Assembly (NCBI RefSeq): GCF_011189575.1 | Contig: NZ_PUJW01000014.1 | Coordinates: 1-64,000 of the forward strand | Length of the DNA stretch: 64,000 bases | Source of the DNA: Photorhabdus cinerea | Lineage (GTDB): Bacteria > Pseudomonadota > Gammaproteobacteria > Enterobacterales > Enterobacteriaceae | Reading direction: 5' to 3' | In this document: positions 1-9,885 of the stretch, piece by piece | Layout: each line of letters opens with the position of its first letter | How positions within the stretch are numbered: position 1 is the first letter of the stretch | Notes under the pieces: generated by a model | Database searches by the model: none | The model's input: only the letters and a program-made list of their open reading frames with translations | Told to the model about the DNA's origin: nothing | Program-made: the position numbers and the translations under genes

Positions 1-1685
1 ACGGCGTTTCTCTTCACTACCTCACCCCCAATGATGATGAGTCGCAGGCAATCCGGCAGCGGTAATCCGGTGTCCCGGGCCGCCAGTTCAGACCAGAATA
101 AGGTCGGCAGAGAGATAACCGTAATACAATGTTTCCGGGTTAAAGCAATGAATTCCGGCACCGACGCCAGCCAGCTATCATCACGGATCACCAGCGTGGC
201 CCCGTTGCATAATGACGAGAAAAATTCTTCCACTGAAACATCAAACGCAAAAGCCGCAAATTGCAACACCCGGTCTTGAGCAGTGACATCATAAAGCTCA
301 TTAAAGCCCAGATAACGTTGATACACCGCCTGATGTTCCACCATCACGCCTTTTGGTTGCCCGGTGGAGCCGGAAGTGTAGATGACGTAAGCCAGATGCT
401 GCGGCGTTAACCCCGGGACCAGCGGATTGCGGGCCGGCTGATCAGGCTGGATATTCGGATCAAGTACGGTCAGCCCGACCAGCGCAGATTCACCCAATGC
501 CGCCCGCCCGGTTTCATCAACCAGCACCACTGACGGGGCCGTATCATTCAGGATATACGCCAGACGTTCCGCCGGATAAGTAGTATCCAGCGGCACATAG
601 GCGCCACCGGCTTTCAGTACCGCCAACAGCGCCACCACCATGGCCGGGGAACGGGCCACACAAATCGCTACCCGCTGGTCTGGTATAACGCCCAGGGCAA
701 TCAGTTGATGAGCCAGACGGTTAGCACGGGCATTCAGTTCCGTATAACTGAAAATCTGTTGTTGATACTCTAACGCCGTAGCTTGTGGGGACTGCTCTGC
801 CTGTTGCTCAAACAGCTGATGAATACATAACGGGTCTGGATAGGATGGATCAGTCGCGCTCCAGGTTTCCAGCAGCAACGTACGCTCAGCCTCAGACAAC
901 AAATTAAGCTGCCCGACGGGGATTTCATCACCACGCCTTTTCGACCATGCCAACACCTGTAAGTGCTCGCTCATCCGATGAATTATTTCCCGGCTCAGGC
1001 GGTTTTCATCGTAGATCCAGCGAAAATCCCCCCGCGTATTTATCTGGAACGTCAGCAATTCACCGGGGACCTCCTGAGCACACGGTTTGTCATCCTGTAT
1101 CACCGAGACGGCGATCAGCCACGGTTGGCGAGTCCTTAATGCCGGAATAGCTCGCAATGAAGGAGAGCGGGAGAGGAGATCACGACTAAATGTACGGTGC
1201 TGTGACAGCCGGACCAGTTCGCTATCAACCCAGTCAGCGACCACGCTCCACGGCTTATCAAACGCCACCTCAACGACCATGGGTACCACCGGTGCCAAAT
1301 CTACCGACGAATCTTTTACCTCATCTACACACCAGCCGATTTGGAATTCAGTCTGCTGAGTCAAGCGCGCAAGATAGATAACAAATACTTGCAACAGTGC
1401 CTGTAATGGGTCTTCTTCATCGTCTTTTGACAGTAAGCACTGCCAGGGACTCATTACCCATCGGGATTCTGCCTGTTTCTCCATCATTTCAAAAGGTAAC
1501 TGGAGGGGTTGCAAAGAGGCAAGACGCTCACACCAAAATGATTCACCAGGTGTAAGCACCTGGGGGATATTCCTTTCGCTCCCAGTCTGTTGTGAAACAT
1601 CATTGGTGCTGGTTATGTTTTCCACTGTCTGCGAGAGGTGTTCAACTTTAGGAGCACTTCCCGTTTTAGCCATATTATCTTTCAT
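1..1685 (-). CDS. Non-ribosomal peptide synthetase, N-terminal part (runs off window)
   Basis: Start of a large NRPS; about 561 codons are visible and the frame is still open at base 1. Residues about 46-250 resemble only the second half of a condensation domain (beginning FWCERL) with no HHxxxDG motif. A typical linker (NLLSEAERTLLLETW, about 261-275) leads into an adenylation domain from about 285. Visible adenylation motifs are LKAGGAYVPLD (A2), YTSGSTGQPKG (A3, about 436-446), FDVSVEEFF (A4, with the Asp that binds the amino-acid amine) and the start of A5 (GGEVV). The ATG at 1683-1685 is chosen because GAGG lies six bases upstream; a second in-frame ATG is at 1671-1673. Thioester and later modules must lie left of the window. 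The product is not identifiable from this part. NRPS identity is very secure; the role of the half condensation domain is unknown. Confidence 0.95.
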   Translation of the reverse strand, partial: MKDNMAKTGSAPKVEHLSQTVENITSTNDVSQQTGSERNIPQVLTPGESFWCERLASLQPLQLPFEMMEKQAESRWVMSPWQCLLSKDDEEDPLQALLQVFVIYLARLTQQTEFQIGWCVDEVKDSSVDLAPVVPMVVEVAFDKPWSVVADWVDSELVRLSQHRTFSRDLLSRSPSLRAIPALRTRQPWLIAVSVIQDDKPCAQEVPGELLTFQINTRGDFRWIYDENRLSREIIHRMSEHLQVLAWSKRRGDEIPVGQLNLLSEAERTLLLETWSATDPSYPDPLCIHQLFEQQAEQSPQATALEYQQQIFSYTELNARANRLAHQLIALGVIPDQRVAICVARSPAMVVALLAVLKAGGAYVPLDTTYPAERLAYILNDTAPSVVLVDETGRAALGESALVGLTVLDPNIQPDQPARNPLVPGLTPQHLAYVIYTSGSTGQPKGVMVEHQAVYQRYLGFNELYDVTAQDRVLQFAAFAFDVSVEEFFSSLCNGATLVIRDDSWLASVPEFIALTRKHCITVISLPTLFWSELAARDTGLPLPDCLRLIIIGGEVVKRNA

Positions 1686-2737
1686 TTACGACCTCAACGA
1701 ATCTGTTAGAAATTTAAAAACTGTCATTCTTAACAGTCATCACAAATGCTTTTTTTTACTTCTTGATTCCAAAAAATAAAAACGGATACGTCTGACATCA
1801 ATTCAAGATATTAGATGCCACAGCCCAGCTGACCGCTGCCAATTAACAATTCTTCAACGCTAAATTTCCCTGACAACGGGATAAATAATTCACTTTATCA
1901 TGCAGAATAATAAATTCCATTTTTGTTCCTATTTTTTAGATAAATTCTTGCAGTTTTTATTGTCTGGAGCTGAAATTCCATAGATAAGAATGGAACCATT
2001 AGATGAATTTATTAGCCCATGAGGTAAAAATATAATCCCAGAATAACAATAATCACATTCGATATTATTTTACAATAATTAAACCATACAACTAATAGAA
2101 ATATTATTATATTCAATAACATGAAGAAACATTATAAATAACAATTAACTTCAGACATATTGTTTCATAATAATAAAACAATGCAACCAAAATAATCCAT
2201 TAATTTCAAATAGATACATTCAATCCAGATCGTTCTCTAATACGATTTCTCGGATATCCCGCGATACTGACCAACACATGGTGAAAACTGGGACAAAGTT
2301 CAATATTATTCAGTTTTATATACCTCCTAACATATATATTTAGACTATTCCCCACCGCTTTTTCACTGTTACCACTTCTATTCCACAGGGCTATATTCCT
2401 GCACACGCGCCATGCTGACCATTTATTAAAAAGAATAGTTACAGTAATTACGCCTAATGGATATTACGAATTATTTAGAATAAATCCAATATATTCCAAA
2501 GCTAAGTCATGAAATTAAGAATAATTAAATCAGCTTATATTCCCATTTAAAAACACATTATTATATTCATATCTCCTCCTAATTATTTGTTAGAAATAAC
2601 GCCAAAAAAATAATAGAAAAAAGACTTTGAAAAACAATTAACATAGGAATTATCACTTTTCTTATTCTGCTTTAATATAGAAAAAATCCGATGCGCATAA
2701 TGTATACCGAACTATCACAACAGCACCAAAACATTTA
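1686..2737. other. AT-rich non-coding stretch upstream of the NRPS
   Basis: About 1 kb of very AT-rich sequence between the NRPS start and the lsrK-like repeat. It should hold the NRPS promoter, but no operator or terminator was recognised. The only longer open frame (minus strand, about 2206-2406) has no recognisable family and a poor start context, so it is not called. Confidence 0.6.
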
Positions 2738-2791
2738 AATCCATGTATTCATATTCGGGTCAGTTATTGGTGCCGGTAGGTTTGACAACTT
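2738..2791 (-). repeat. Stray 54-bp copy of an internal lsrK segment
   Basis: Matches 12898-12950 inside lsrK in direct orientation, with one substitution and one inserted base. The central 40 bases (2744-2783 against 12904-12943) are identical. In lsrK the segment encodes part of the stretch NLPAPITDPNMNTRI. Flanking bases on both sides no longer resemble lsrK. The copy lies just beyond the 3' end of the six-gene cluster, so the cluster plus the lsrK 3' end is bracketed by the two copies. Confidence 0.9.
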
Positions 2792-2821
2792 ACAGACAAT
2801 TTAGTCTTTAATCATAATACA

Positions 2822-2841
2822 AGATCCCAATCTTGGGATCT
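2822..2841 (-). terminator. Hairpin at the 3' end of the six-gene cluster
   Basis: Perfect 9-bp arms (agatcccaa / ttgggatct) around a two-base centre, touching the stop codon of the acyl-CoA ligase gene. No clear T-run follows on the minus strand, so it may stabilise the mRNA end rather than act as a strict intrinsic terminator. Confidence 0.5.
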
Positions 2842-4451
2842 CAGGAATTCCTAATCAATTGTCTTAATTGCTCTTTTATGATTTTTCCACTTGCGTTTCT
2901 GGGTAAAGTTAAAAAAGTATATCCCTTAGGACGCTTATACCGCACCATTACCGTACAAATATAATTATTCAGTTCATACTCTGTAACTGATGAATTTTCT
3001 TCAAGCTCTATAAATGCATACGGTACTTCACCCCAATGTGGATCTGGCTTTGCTACAACGGCGGCAGCTAAAACACCGGGATAGTTTGACAGTACATTTT
3101 CCAATTCCAGACTAGAAATATTTTCACCACCAGAAATAATAATATCTTTCTTTCTATCTATAATTCTGACATAGCCGTCATTTTCAACGACAGCCAAATC
3201 CCCCGTAAAAAGCCATCTACTTGCTGCATCAAAAGTCACATGCCGATCTGGATCATAAGATGCAACCATATTTCCACGAATTACGAGTTCACCAACAGTC
3301 TTTCCATCAAAAGGCACCTGTAATCCCGTATTTTCCTCAAGAACACAAACTTGACCTTGTAAATTTGAGACAATTCCTTGACGCATTCTCTTGGATATTC
3401 TTGCAGATTTGGGGAGCTTCTCCCACTCGAGCTTTTCTTCACACACAACGACAGGCCCATATGTCTCAGTCATACCATATACTTGTGTTACTGTTATTCC
3501 AATGGAATCTAATAGAGAAAACATCATCTCTGTAGGCGGCGCACCTGCAACTAATCCATTAATTTTTTCCTCAAAATGCAGCCCTTGCTTCCGAGCAATA
3601 TTACCTAATGCGTAATGGACAATAGGTGCTCCACAATAGTGTGTTACCTTATGCTTCTGCATTAATAATATCGCTTCTTCTGCGTCAAACTTGCGCATAC
3701 AGATGTGTGTACCCCCCCGAGCAGCAATAGCCCACGGAAAACACCACCCATTACAGTGAAACATTGGTAATGTCCATAAGAATATCGGTCGCTTTGGTAT
3801 ATCCCAATCCAAAACATTAGAAATGGAATTCAGAAACACGCCACGGTGAGAATAAACAATAAGTTTAGGTTGTCCACTTGTTCCTGAAGTTACATTTATG
3901 CTGATCGCTTGTTGTTCATCTCGCAGAGAAAAAGACAACTCTCCAAATTGGTGAGTAGTTATCAGCGATTCATATTGAATAAATTCTCGGTCAGAAATTG
4001 ATTTTGAAATGAATATATCATCCACATCAACAACAATGATCTTTACTTGTTTGTCTAGGGAAACATCATCCAACAGTGAAATAAAAGTTCTATCAATGAA
4101 CAATACCTTAGGATTAAGTTTTTTAAATATAAAATTTAAAGTGTTTGAGTCCGTTCGGGTACTGAGCGCATTCAAGATACCACCTGCCATTGGAACCGCA
4201 AAATGTAATTCAAGGAGTTCATGTATATTGGGTAGAAGCGCGGACACAACTGTTTCTTTACAAACGCCAATTTTTTTCAGAGCTATTGCAAGCCTTTCAC
4301 ACCGAGATGCATATTGGTTCCAAGTCCAACGACATTCTCCATCTATTACAGCAATATCATCTCCGTTACTTAGTATTGCTCGTCTTAGAAATGAAATAGG
4401 TGAAAGTGCGACACCATCATATTCACTTAAGAAGGAATTAGAACAAATCAT
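2841..4451 (-). CDS. AMP-forming acyl-CoA ligase (ANL superfamily)
   Basis: A 536-residue ANL adenylating enzyme that should activate a carboxylic acid as acyl-AMP and then, most likely, acyl-CoA. Motifs in order: TSGTSGQPK P-loop (A3), QVYGMTETYGP (A5), TGDL followed by IDRKKDIIISGGENIS (A7-A8 hinge) and NASGKIIKEQL with the catalytic A10 lysine. There is no carrier-protein domain, so it is stand-alone; closest in style to medium-chain or aryl acyl-CoA synthetases. The ATG at 4451 is preferred over the GTG at 4460 because GGGAG lies eight bases upstream of the ATG. It overlaps the MFS gene by 14 bp, so the two are translationally coupled. Last gene of the cluster. The acid substrate is unknown. 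Confidence 0.88.
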   Translation of the reverse strand: MICSNSFLSEYDGVALSPISFLRRAILSNGDDIAVIDGECRWTWNQYASRCERLAIALKKIGVCKETVVSALLPNIHELLELHFAVPMAGGILNALSTRTDSNTLNFIFKKLNPKVLFIDRTFISLLDDVSLDKQVKIIVVDVDDIFISKSISDREFIQYESLITTHQFGELSFSLRDEQQAISINVTSGTSGQPKLIVYSHRGVFLNSISNVLDWDIPKRPIFLWTLPMFHCNGWCFPWAIAARGGTHICMRKFDAEEAILLMQKHKVTHYCGAPIVHYALGNIARKQGLHFEEKINGLVAGAPPTEMMFSLLDSIGITVTQVYGMTETYGPVVVCEEKLEWEKLPKSARISKRMRQGIVSNLQGQVCVLEENTGLQVPFDGKTVGELVIRGNMVASYDPDRHVTFDAASRWLFTGDLAVVENDGYVRIIDRKKDIIISGGENISSLELENVLSNYPGVLAAAVVAKPDPHWGEVPYAFIELEENSSVTEYELNNYICTVMVRYKRPKGYTFLTLPRNASGKIIKEQLRQLIRNS

Positions 4452-5613
4452 ATTTCTCACTCCCTTTTTTATATACTCTAAAAGAGATTAATATCATGAT
4501 AAGAAGCAATATAGCGTCGATAATAATTGGTGCATCGATTCCGCCAAATTGCTGAGCATATGGAGTTACAGCTTGGCCGATCGCTTGAGCTAAAAATGTA
4601 CTTGTGCCCAAAAATCCATAAATTGCAGGAATTTGTTCAACAGGATAAGTCTTCGATATAAACTGATGAAAGGCAGTGAAATAAATGGTACTACCAAGAC
4701 CACCCAATAGTAACATTATCCAAAAGCCTAAGTGAGTTGATATCAAAAGAGCACCGCTCGGTTGCAAAAACAAAAGTACAAGAGAGATGACAAATCGTGC
4801 CTTTAAAGTTGTTTTTCGTAACAGCTTACGCAGCGGTAAAACAAAAAAACCTCCCGCAGCCGCAACAGCAAACGAATAGCCAACCTCTATTGGATTGAAT
4901 TCACTAACGTATACAGCAAAGATGGGCCATGAGGCTAACCATAAACCAAGACACATAAATTCTAGATGGTGAACCAAGAGTAGCCTCCAATTACGACTAA
5001 GGAGCTGAGCGTACGTTATCCGAATATGTTCACGACTATGATTGTCAGTAGATGTTGTAATAGCAGTTTTTTGGGGCAATATTATCAGACACAAGGAATA
5101 TAGAATTGCTGAGAATAAGAAAACACTATAAAGGTCAAATTTCGCAACGATAATCCCACCTACCATTGGCCCTGCTAAACGCCCAGCATTTTGGGAAATA
5201 ACATAACTATCATTCACCGACTCAAAATTCGGAGATTGGGAAAATCTATTAAGCTGTGTTCGCCAAGAAATAATGAATCCTGAAAAAAAAGCCCCCTCCA
5301 GCAGCCTGGAACACAATAGTAAACTAACAGGGTTGCTAAAAAGGAATAAACAGATGCTACAAGACATAAGTCCAATTAATGCACCGGTGTATACCTGTAA
5401 ACAGTTTTTAGGTGAGATAAATTGCCCCATAATAGGCTGGAATACCATTCTTCCAATCGCAGTTCCCGATAGGAAGACGGCTGCTTGTGTTGTGGAAAAA
5501 TCCGTCATTTCTACAAACAAAGGTATATAACCCACGGCCGCAGTAGCTGCGGCCCAAAACAGGAAACCTCGAACAAATGTAGTAAAAGGTAGCAGATCTA
5601 ATTTTCCGTTCAT
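4438..5613 (-). CDS. MFS transporter, probable exporter of the cluster product
   Basis: A 391-residue hydrophobic protein with about 12 predicted membrane segments and major facilitator features, including a Gly/Arg-rich loop after the second helix region (GTAIGRMVFQPIMGQF). Family knowledge suggests proton-driven transport of a small molecule; its place inside a biosynthetic cluster suggests export or self-protection (inference). AGAGG precedes the ATG by a suitable distance. It follows the oxidoreductase gene by 24 bp and overlaps the ligase gene. Confidence 0.85.
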   Translation of the reverse strand: MNGKLDLLPFTTFVRGFLFWAAATAAVGYIPLFVEMTDFSTTQAAVFLSGTAIGRMVFQPIMGQFISPKNCLQVYTGALIGLMSCSICLFLFSNPVSLLLCSRLLEGAFFSGFIISWRTQLNRFSQSPNFESVNDSYVISQNAGRLAGPMVGGIIVAKFDLYSVFLFSAILYSLCLIILPQKTAITTSTDNHSREHIRITYAQLLSRNWRLLLVHHLEFMCLGLWLASWPIFAVYVSEFNPIEVGYSFAVAAAGGFFVLPLRKLLRKTTLKARFVISLVLLFLQPSGALLISTHLGFWIMLLLGGLGSTIYFTAFHQFISKTYPVEQIPAIYGFLGTSTFLAQAIGQAVTPYAQQFGGIDAPIIIDAILLLIMILISFRVYKKGSEKYDLF

Positions 5614-5637
5614 AACTCGGCCTCTACTCTACTTGAG

Positions 5638-7002
5638 CTATTGAGGAACTATGTTTGTCTTAGAGACCTGTTCATAAACCGCAGCAAGCAATGCAACTGA
5701 ATTTTCGTGAGTTGATAACTCAGAGTTCGCATCTCCACCACTTAAAAAATCGCGAAGCTGCTCTTTTCTTGCGTGGACATTCAAGCCCGCACATAGAGGG
5801 AGGCTTGGATTTAACTGTGATAGATCTTTGCGGTTGATTCGTAACACAGTTTGTTTCCCCCTTTGGGTAAACATTGGATGGGTAGCAATCGTTATGCTGA
5901 AATCTTCCGGTATCGTGTCACCTTCTGTCAGTTTCCGGAAAGAATTCGATACGATACTAATTGAGCAGAAGTGCCCTAGATGAATATTTACGATTTCCTG
6001 TCGTATCCGTCCATCACTTGGAATACTATTCGGCATTATCCTTCCAGTTAAGGTTGTTTCTATTAGATCCATGCTGAAAAACATTCGATGTTGAATACCT
6101 TTGGAATAATTTCCTATTACTGAGAAGTCTAATTCACCATAGTCCGACAATTGATACGCAATTTGATCTTGACTTTTATCCTCTTTCTTAAGGGTATGCG
6201 AATAAGTCGTAAATGGTAGAGCTTCCGCTAGCGCATTTGGGCGTACTACCATTGTCTTAACATGTGGTTTCAGGAGGTCTATATCATGTATTTTTTTATT
6301 GTAGAGTGCAAAGCGAGCAACCAAATCTAAATAATGATACCCAGAATGAAATAATACTCCATAACCGTATTTAAGTGGATGGTTTTCCAAATTGAGCATT
6401 TCCGATGGAATTACCCACCACCCGCCACCAAAATGAACATGCATTGATGTGATCGGTATTTGGAATGAGCTCATGAATTCAGTTAGAAACTTTTCCACAT
6501 ATCTATATCCAAATTGCATTCGACGTTCACAACTGATTACAAATCTACTGTTGGTTTTTCTCGAAGCAGTCAACAGTTCTGCGAAATCCACCATTAAATT
6601 TTCCGCGTTTGATGAATAAGGGGCGGTTATTGGTTTATCCATGAACACGTTCAATCCATTTTCGGCTGCCCATAGAGCATATACTTTATGAGCTTTTGGT
6701 TCAGTACTCACTATAACAGCATCAGCTTGTTGTGCTTCTGGAATTGCAGAAAGTAACTTGTAAATTTCGTCTGAATCTGGATAATTTCTGTATTGTTCAT
6801 CAAGAAACAAGTATGCTCTGGGCTTTAATCCTTTCTCATTTAATGCACAGCGAATTTTCATTTCTCGGCATTTCAAATCAACTATAAGCATAACCTCAAT
6901 GGTATCGCGGTACTCCAATAGAACATCTAAATATCTATTTAAAAAGTGAGGACCACATCCAAATACGATTAGTTTCCGTACTGGTTTATGCTTTATTTTC
7001 AT
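5638..7002 (-). CDS. Gfo/Idh/MocA-like NAD(P)-dependent oxidoreductase
   Basis: A 454-residue protein with an N-terminal Rossmann segment (LIVFGCGPHF, residues about 11-20; the third Gly of GxGxxG is replaced) and the family signature around Asp122-Lys123-Pro124 (FMDKPIT), where the Lys is normally catalytic. The C-terminal half fits the substrate-binding Gfo/Idh beta-sheet domain and is longer than average. Such enzymes oxidise or reduce hydroxyl/keto groups of sugars, cyclitols or related compounds, or reduce imines; the substrate here is not deducible. GGAGC precedes the ATG. It overlaps the citrate synthase-like gene by 4 bp (ATGA), which indicates tight co-translation. Confidence 0.75.
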   Translation of the reverse strand: MKIKHKPVRKLIVFGCGPHFLNRYLDVLLEYRDTIEVMLIVDLKCREMKIRCALNEKGLKPRAYLFLDEQYRNYPDSDEIYKLLSAIPEAQQADAVIVSTEPKAHKVYALWAAENGLNVFMDKPITAPYSSNAENLMVDFAELLTASRKTNSRFVISCERRMQFGYRYVEKFLTEFMSSFQIPITSMHVHFGGGWWVIPSEMLNLENHPLKYGYGVLFHSGYHYLDLVARFALYNKKIHDIDLLKPHVKTMVVRPNALAEALPFTTYSHTLKKEDKSQDQIAYQLSDYGELDFSVIGNYSKGIQHRMFFSMDLIETTLTGRIMPNSIPSDGRIRQEIVNIHLGHFCSISIVSNSFRKLTEGDTIPEDFSITIATHPMFTQRGKQTVLRINRKDLSQLNPSLPLCAGLNVHARKEQLRDFLSGGDANSELSTHENSVALLAAVYEQVSKTNIVPQ

Positions 7003-8210
7003 AAATATAGCTCCTGTGGTCGCAGAATTGGCGCTTTACTATCAATACTGTCATAGTAATGAGCCAACCAACCAGCAGCACGGCTAAAGCAAAGGAGAGC
7101 AGTATTCATGTGCGACTTGAAACCAACCCTACGAAGTAACACCCCATTAAATAGATCCGGATTTGGATATAATCCCCGTTGCGAAAAATACGGCCTTTTC
7201 GATACTTCTGATGCAAGTTCCTGTGAAATATTTACATAAGGAGAAATAACATCGAATTTTTCCTTCTGTTTGACAAGAATATCGCTCATGTAAGAAGCTC
7301 GGGGGTCTGGTTGTTTGTAAATTCGATGACCAAATCCCATAAGACGTTGCTTTCTTTCTACTAGTTCATCAATAAAAGTACTAATATTTTTAGAATTGTC
7401 GTGTATATCATCGATCATTAAACCAACTTCCTCACTCGCTCCTCCATGAAGAGGGCCACTGAATGCGCAAATACCCGCAGCTACAGCATTAAATGGAGCT
7501 GCACCGGAACTCGCTACAGCCCTAACGGTTGCAGTTGAGCAATTCAACCCATGTTCAGCATGAAGAATTAAAAACTTATTTAACATTTCTTCTGCTACAT
7601 CGTCACACTGTTGTCCAAAACATGTTGCTAAAAAACTTGCAAGGAATCGATGCTTAGTATCGAAAAAAGTTTTAAATACAGGTTCGGACATAACATATTT
7701 CTGAACATATATAGCAATTGCAGCAGCTATTGCGGCCAAAATAGATGCAGTAATTATCAGGCGTTCATCCTTTGTTTTTACAGAGCGGTCAGAAAGCCAT
7801 TTACCCTGCGAAGATAGAACTGCAATTGCGAGGAAATCAGTGGGAGTAGTACCGAATATTACTGGTGTTAACTTTTCAATATGCTTGATTGCTGATAGGT
7901 AATTGTTATGGAGCATATCCAAAAACTCTTCACTTTCTTCTGCATTTAGTTTTCCTGTAATCAGAAGATGCACAACATCACTAAAAGAATAGTTATTTGC
8001 TAGATCTCGAACATTATGGCCTCGGTACTCAAGCTTCAACTCTTTTTCATCGATTCTACCTACATTACTTCTACAGATGGCTGTTTGCATTAAACCTTCA
8101 TCGAGTATCTTCATCTTTATTTTTCGATTTGGCTTGAGAATAGTTTGGTCTGATAATTGTTGTACTTCAAAAAATTCGTTAATTGATCTTGCCAAGATTT
8201 TTGACGTCAT
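6999..8210 (-). CDS. Citrate synthase-like enzyme, pathway-specific paralogue
   Basis: A 403-residue citrate synthase-family protein. All three catalytic residues can be placed: His255 in GPLHGG, His295 in GFGHRIYK and Asp352 in NPDLFNG. The CoA-side signature DPRA follows His295. The family condenses acetyl- or acyl-CoA with an alpha-keto acid. It is divergent from housekeeping GltA (for instance FSRAAGWLAHY near the C-terminus) and sits in a biosynthetic cluster, so it probably makes a specialised tricarboxylate or 2-substituted malate (inference). AGAGGA lies upstream of the ATG. A 161-bp gap separates it from the nucleotidyltransferase gene and could hold an internal promoter. Confidence 0.85.
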   Translation of the reverse strand: MTSKILARSINEFFEVQQLSDQTILKPNRKIKMKILDEGLMQTAICRSNVGRIDEKELKLEYRGHNVRDLANNYSFSDVVHLLITGKLNAEESEEFLDMLHNNYLSAIKHIEKLTPVIFGTTPTDFLAIAVLSSQGKWLSDRSVKTKDERLIITASILAAIAAAIAIYVQKYVMSEPVFKTFFDTKHRFLASFLATCFGQQCDDVAEEMLNKFLILHAEHGLNCSTATVRAVASSGAAPFNAVAAGICAFSGPLHGGASEEVGLMIDDIHDNSKNISTFIDELVERKQRLMGFGHRIYKQPDPRASYMSDILVKQKEKFDVISPYVNISQELASEVSKRPYFSQRGLYPNPDLFNGVLLRRVGFKSHMNTALLCFSRAAGWLAHYYDSIDSKAPILRPQELYL

Positions 8211-8371
8211 GCTTTATTCCTCTTAATAATATATGTGCATTAAACTGACATATTGGTGTAAATAGGATTACAATAATTAAATTATTGCATTAGCTAATGA
8301 CTATGTTTAGATACGAATTAATATTTTACCCATCGTAATATCCTTAACTGAAAGAACTAGAGTCATTCCGT

Positions 8372-9838
8372 CTATGAAATTGACTTCTCGATCTGTACCA
8401 TATTTAATCTCTCTGCCACTATTTCACATGCGTCAAGTAATGAATAAAATAAGTTTTCTATTTCAGCTCGACTTCCAATAAGTAATTTTTGCTTTAGAGT
8501 GTTCTCACATTCTTTTAGGTTTTGCGTATATTTAATAATGTCGGTGAGAATTTCGTTGTCTCTGTAGTATTCCAAAACCTGAGTTTTCTTCGTTGGGTAG
8601 AAACCACCTTTCAGGATTTGCAAAGGTCGTAAGCAACCGTGATCAGTGAGTTTCATCATCAGTCCAAGCATATAATATGCCCGATGTCCATATGTACCAG
8701 AAATCAGATAAGAACGAGCTATTTGCCTTATAGTAAATAGATTGTTGATAATGCCATATACATCACCTTTCAATGACGGTTTCATTTCTAAAGCAAGATT
8801 ACCATAGACACGCTTAGTTCCATTGATGAGCGCATATGCTCTGAAACTAGGATATTGGTGAACATTCGATTCACTATATACGGAGATGGATAAATCCTTG
8901 AACCTGGATTGTGTTGAGCGAATTGCTTCAAGGATAACTGTATCAACTTTATCCACGATAACAATAGAGTCTATATCTGAACCACTTCGCATATCACCCC
9001 GGGCAGCACTACCGTGGAGATAAAAGGCTAATAATCTATTGCCAATAAACTGCCTTAAAAGAATAATCACTTGATCGATGAGAGGTTGTAATGAAAGAAG
9101 ATCGTCTACTTTACCATGTGCTGGAACAGTACGTGTCTCTGGGTACAAGTGCTGCAATAATGTCGAATAGTACTCCGCGATTTCACTTAACCGTGCCGCT
9201 GCATCACGAAAAACATTGATATTGGACAAAAGCTCTTCTTCGAACTTTTGCCAAGATGTATTACAAGTGATCAACCAATTAAGGTCTTTTGTTGGTGCTT
9301 TCAAAACATACGCGCTATCTTTGTGAATACAGGATAGCTCCGTTGATTCGAGCTGACGATATAGCCCCAATTCAGCGTAACGCATTGCCCAACCAAGCTG
9401 GCGTACTCCCCAAACGTGAGTCTTTGGCGTCAAGTTTCTGAGGTAGTAAAGACGCGCAATATGGGCAACGCTAAAGACTGCTTGTCTATATATATCAAGA
9501 TTCCCTTTGATATTAGGGAGTACCACATCACTAATTTTTTCCGACCGTAAAAGCCAAGGATTCTTAGCAAATTGCCACATACAATGAGGCGGATAATACG
9601 ATAACTCACTAATAGTGAGATAATTTAGGGTAAACTCAAAAAACTCCGCCTGAAGGTATCTTAGTGATGTAATGCAATCTGTGACTAAATTGTCAGCTAC
9701 AATCACGTAGAAATGCCTCACACACCGAGAAGAATAATCAGGCTGGCGGAGATATGAATCAGTTTCCACAATACCAAGGAGATTCTCTCCCAAAACTTCT
9801 AATGCGGACTGAATAAAATAGTCAGTTCTTGCGTCCAT
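8372..9838 (-). CDS. Nucleotidyltransferase-domain protein, possibly with two NTase halves
   Basis: A 488-residue protein with a clear Pol-beta-type nucleotidyltransferase motif at residues about 271-292: HGSAARGDMRSGSDID, giving Gly276-Ser277 and the metal-binding Asp288 and Asp290. The C-terminal part is helical, as in ANT(3'')/streptomycin adenylyltransferase-like enzymes. Residues about 13-50 (LEVLGENLLGIVETDSYL then FYVIVADN) look like the same fold without its metal ligands, so the protein may be a degenerate-plus-active tandem. Family members adenylylate small-molecule hydroxyls or tRNA ends. Here it could modify the product, either as a biosynthetic step or as self-resistance (inference). 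The Shine-Dalgarno sequence is weak. Lies 47 bp from the ThDP enzyme gene. Confidence 0.7.
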   Translation of the reverse strand: MDARTDYFIQSALEVLGENLLGIVETDSYLRQPDYSSRCVRHFYVIVADNLVTDCITSLRYLQAEFFEFTLNYLTISELSYYPPHCMWQFAKNPWLLRSEKISDVVLPNIKGNLDIYRQAVFSVAHIARLYYLRNLTPKTHVWGVRQLGWAMRYAELGLYRQLESTELSCIHKDSAYVLKAPTKDLNWLITCNTSWQKFEEELLSNINVFRDAAARLSEIAEYYSTLLQHLYPETRTVPAHGKVDDLLSLQPLIDQVIILLRQFIGNRLLAFYLHGSAARGDMRSGSDIDSIVIVDKVDTVILEAIRSTQSRFKDLSISVYSESNVHQYPSFRAYALINGTKRVYGNLALEMKPSLKGDVYGIINNLFTIRQIARSYLISGTYGHRAYYMLGLMMKLTDHGCLRPLQILKGGFYPTKKTQVLEYYRDNEILTDIIKYTQNLKECENTLKQKLLIGSRAEIENLFYSLLDACEIVAERLNMVQIEKSIS

Positions 9839-9885
9839 ATAAATTTACTCTATAAGTATATCAAGTTCATAAATCATGCATCGAA

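Noticed and set aside
2206..2406. 66-codon open frame on the minus strand in the NRPS upstream region
   Set aside because: No recognisable family, AT-rich surroundings, no good ribosome site; likely chance.
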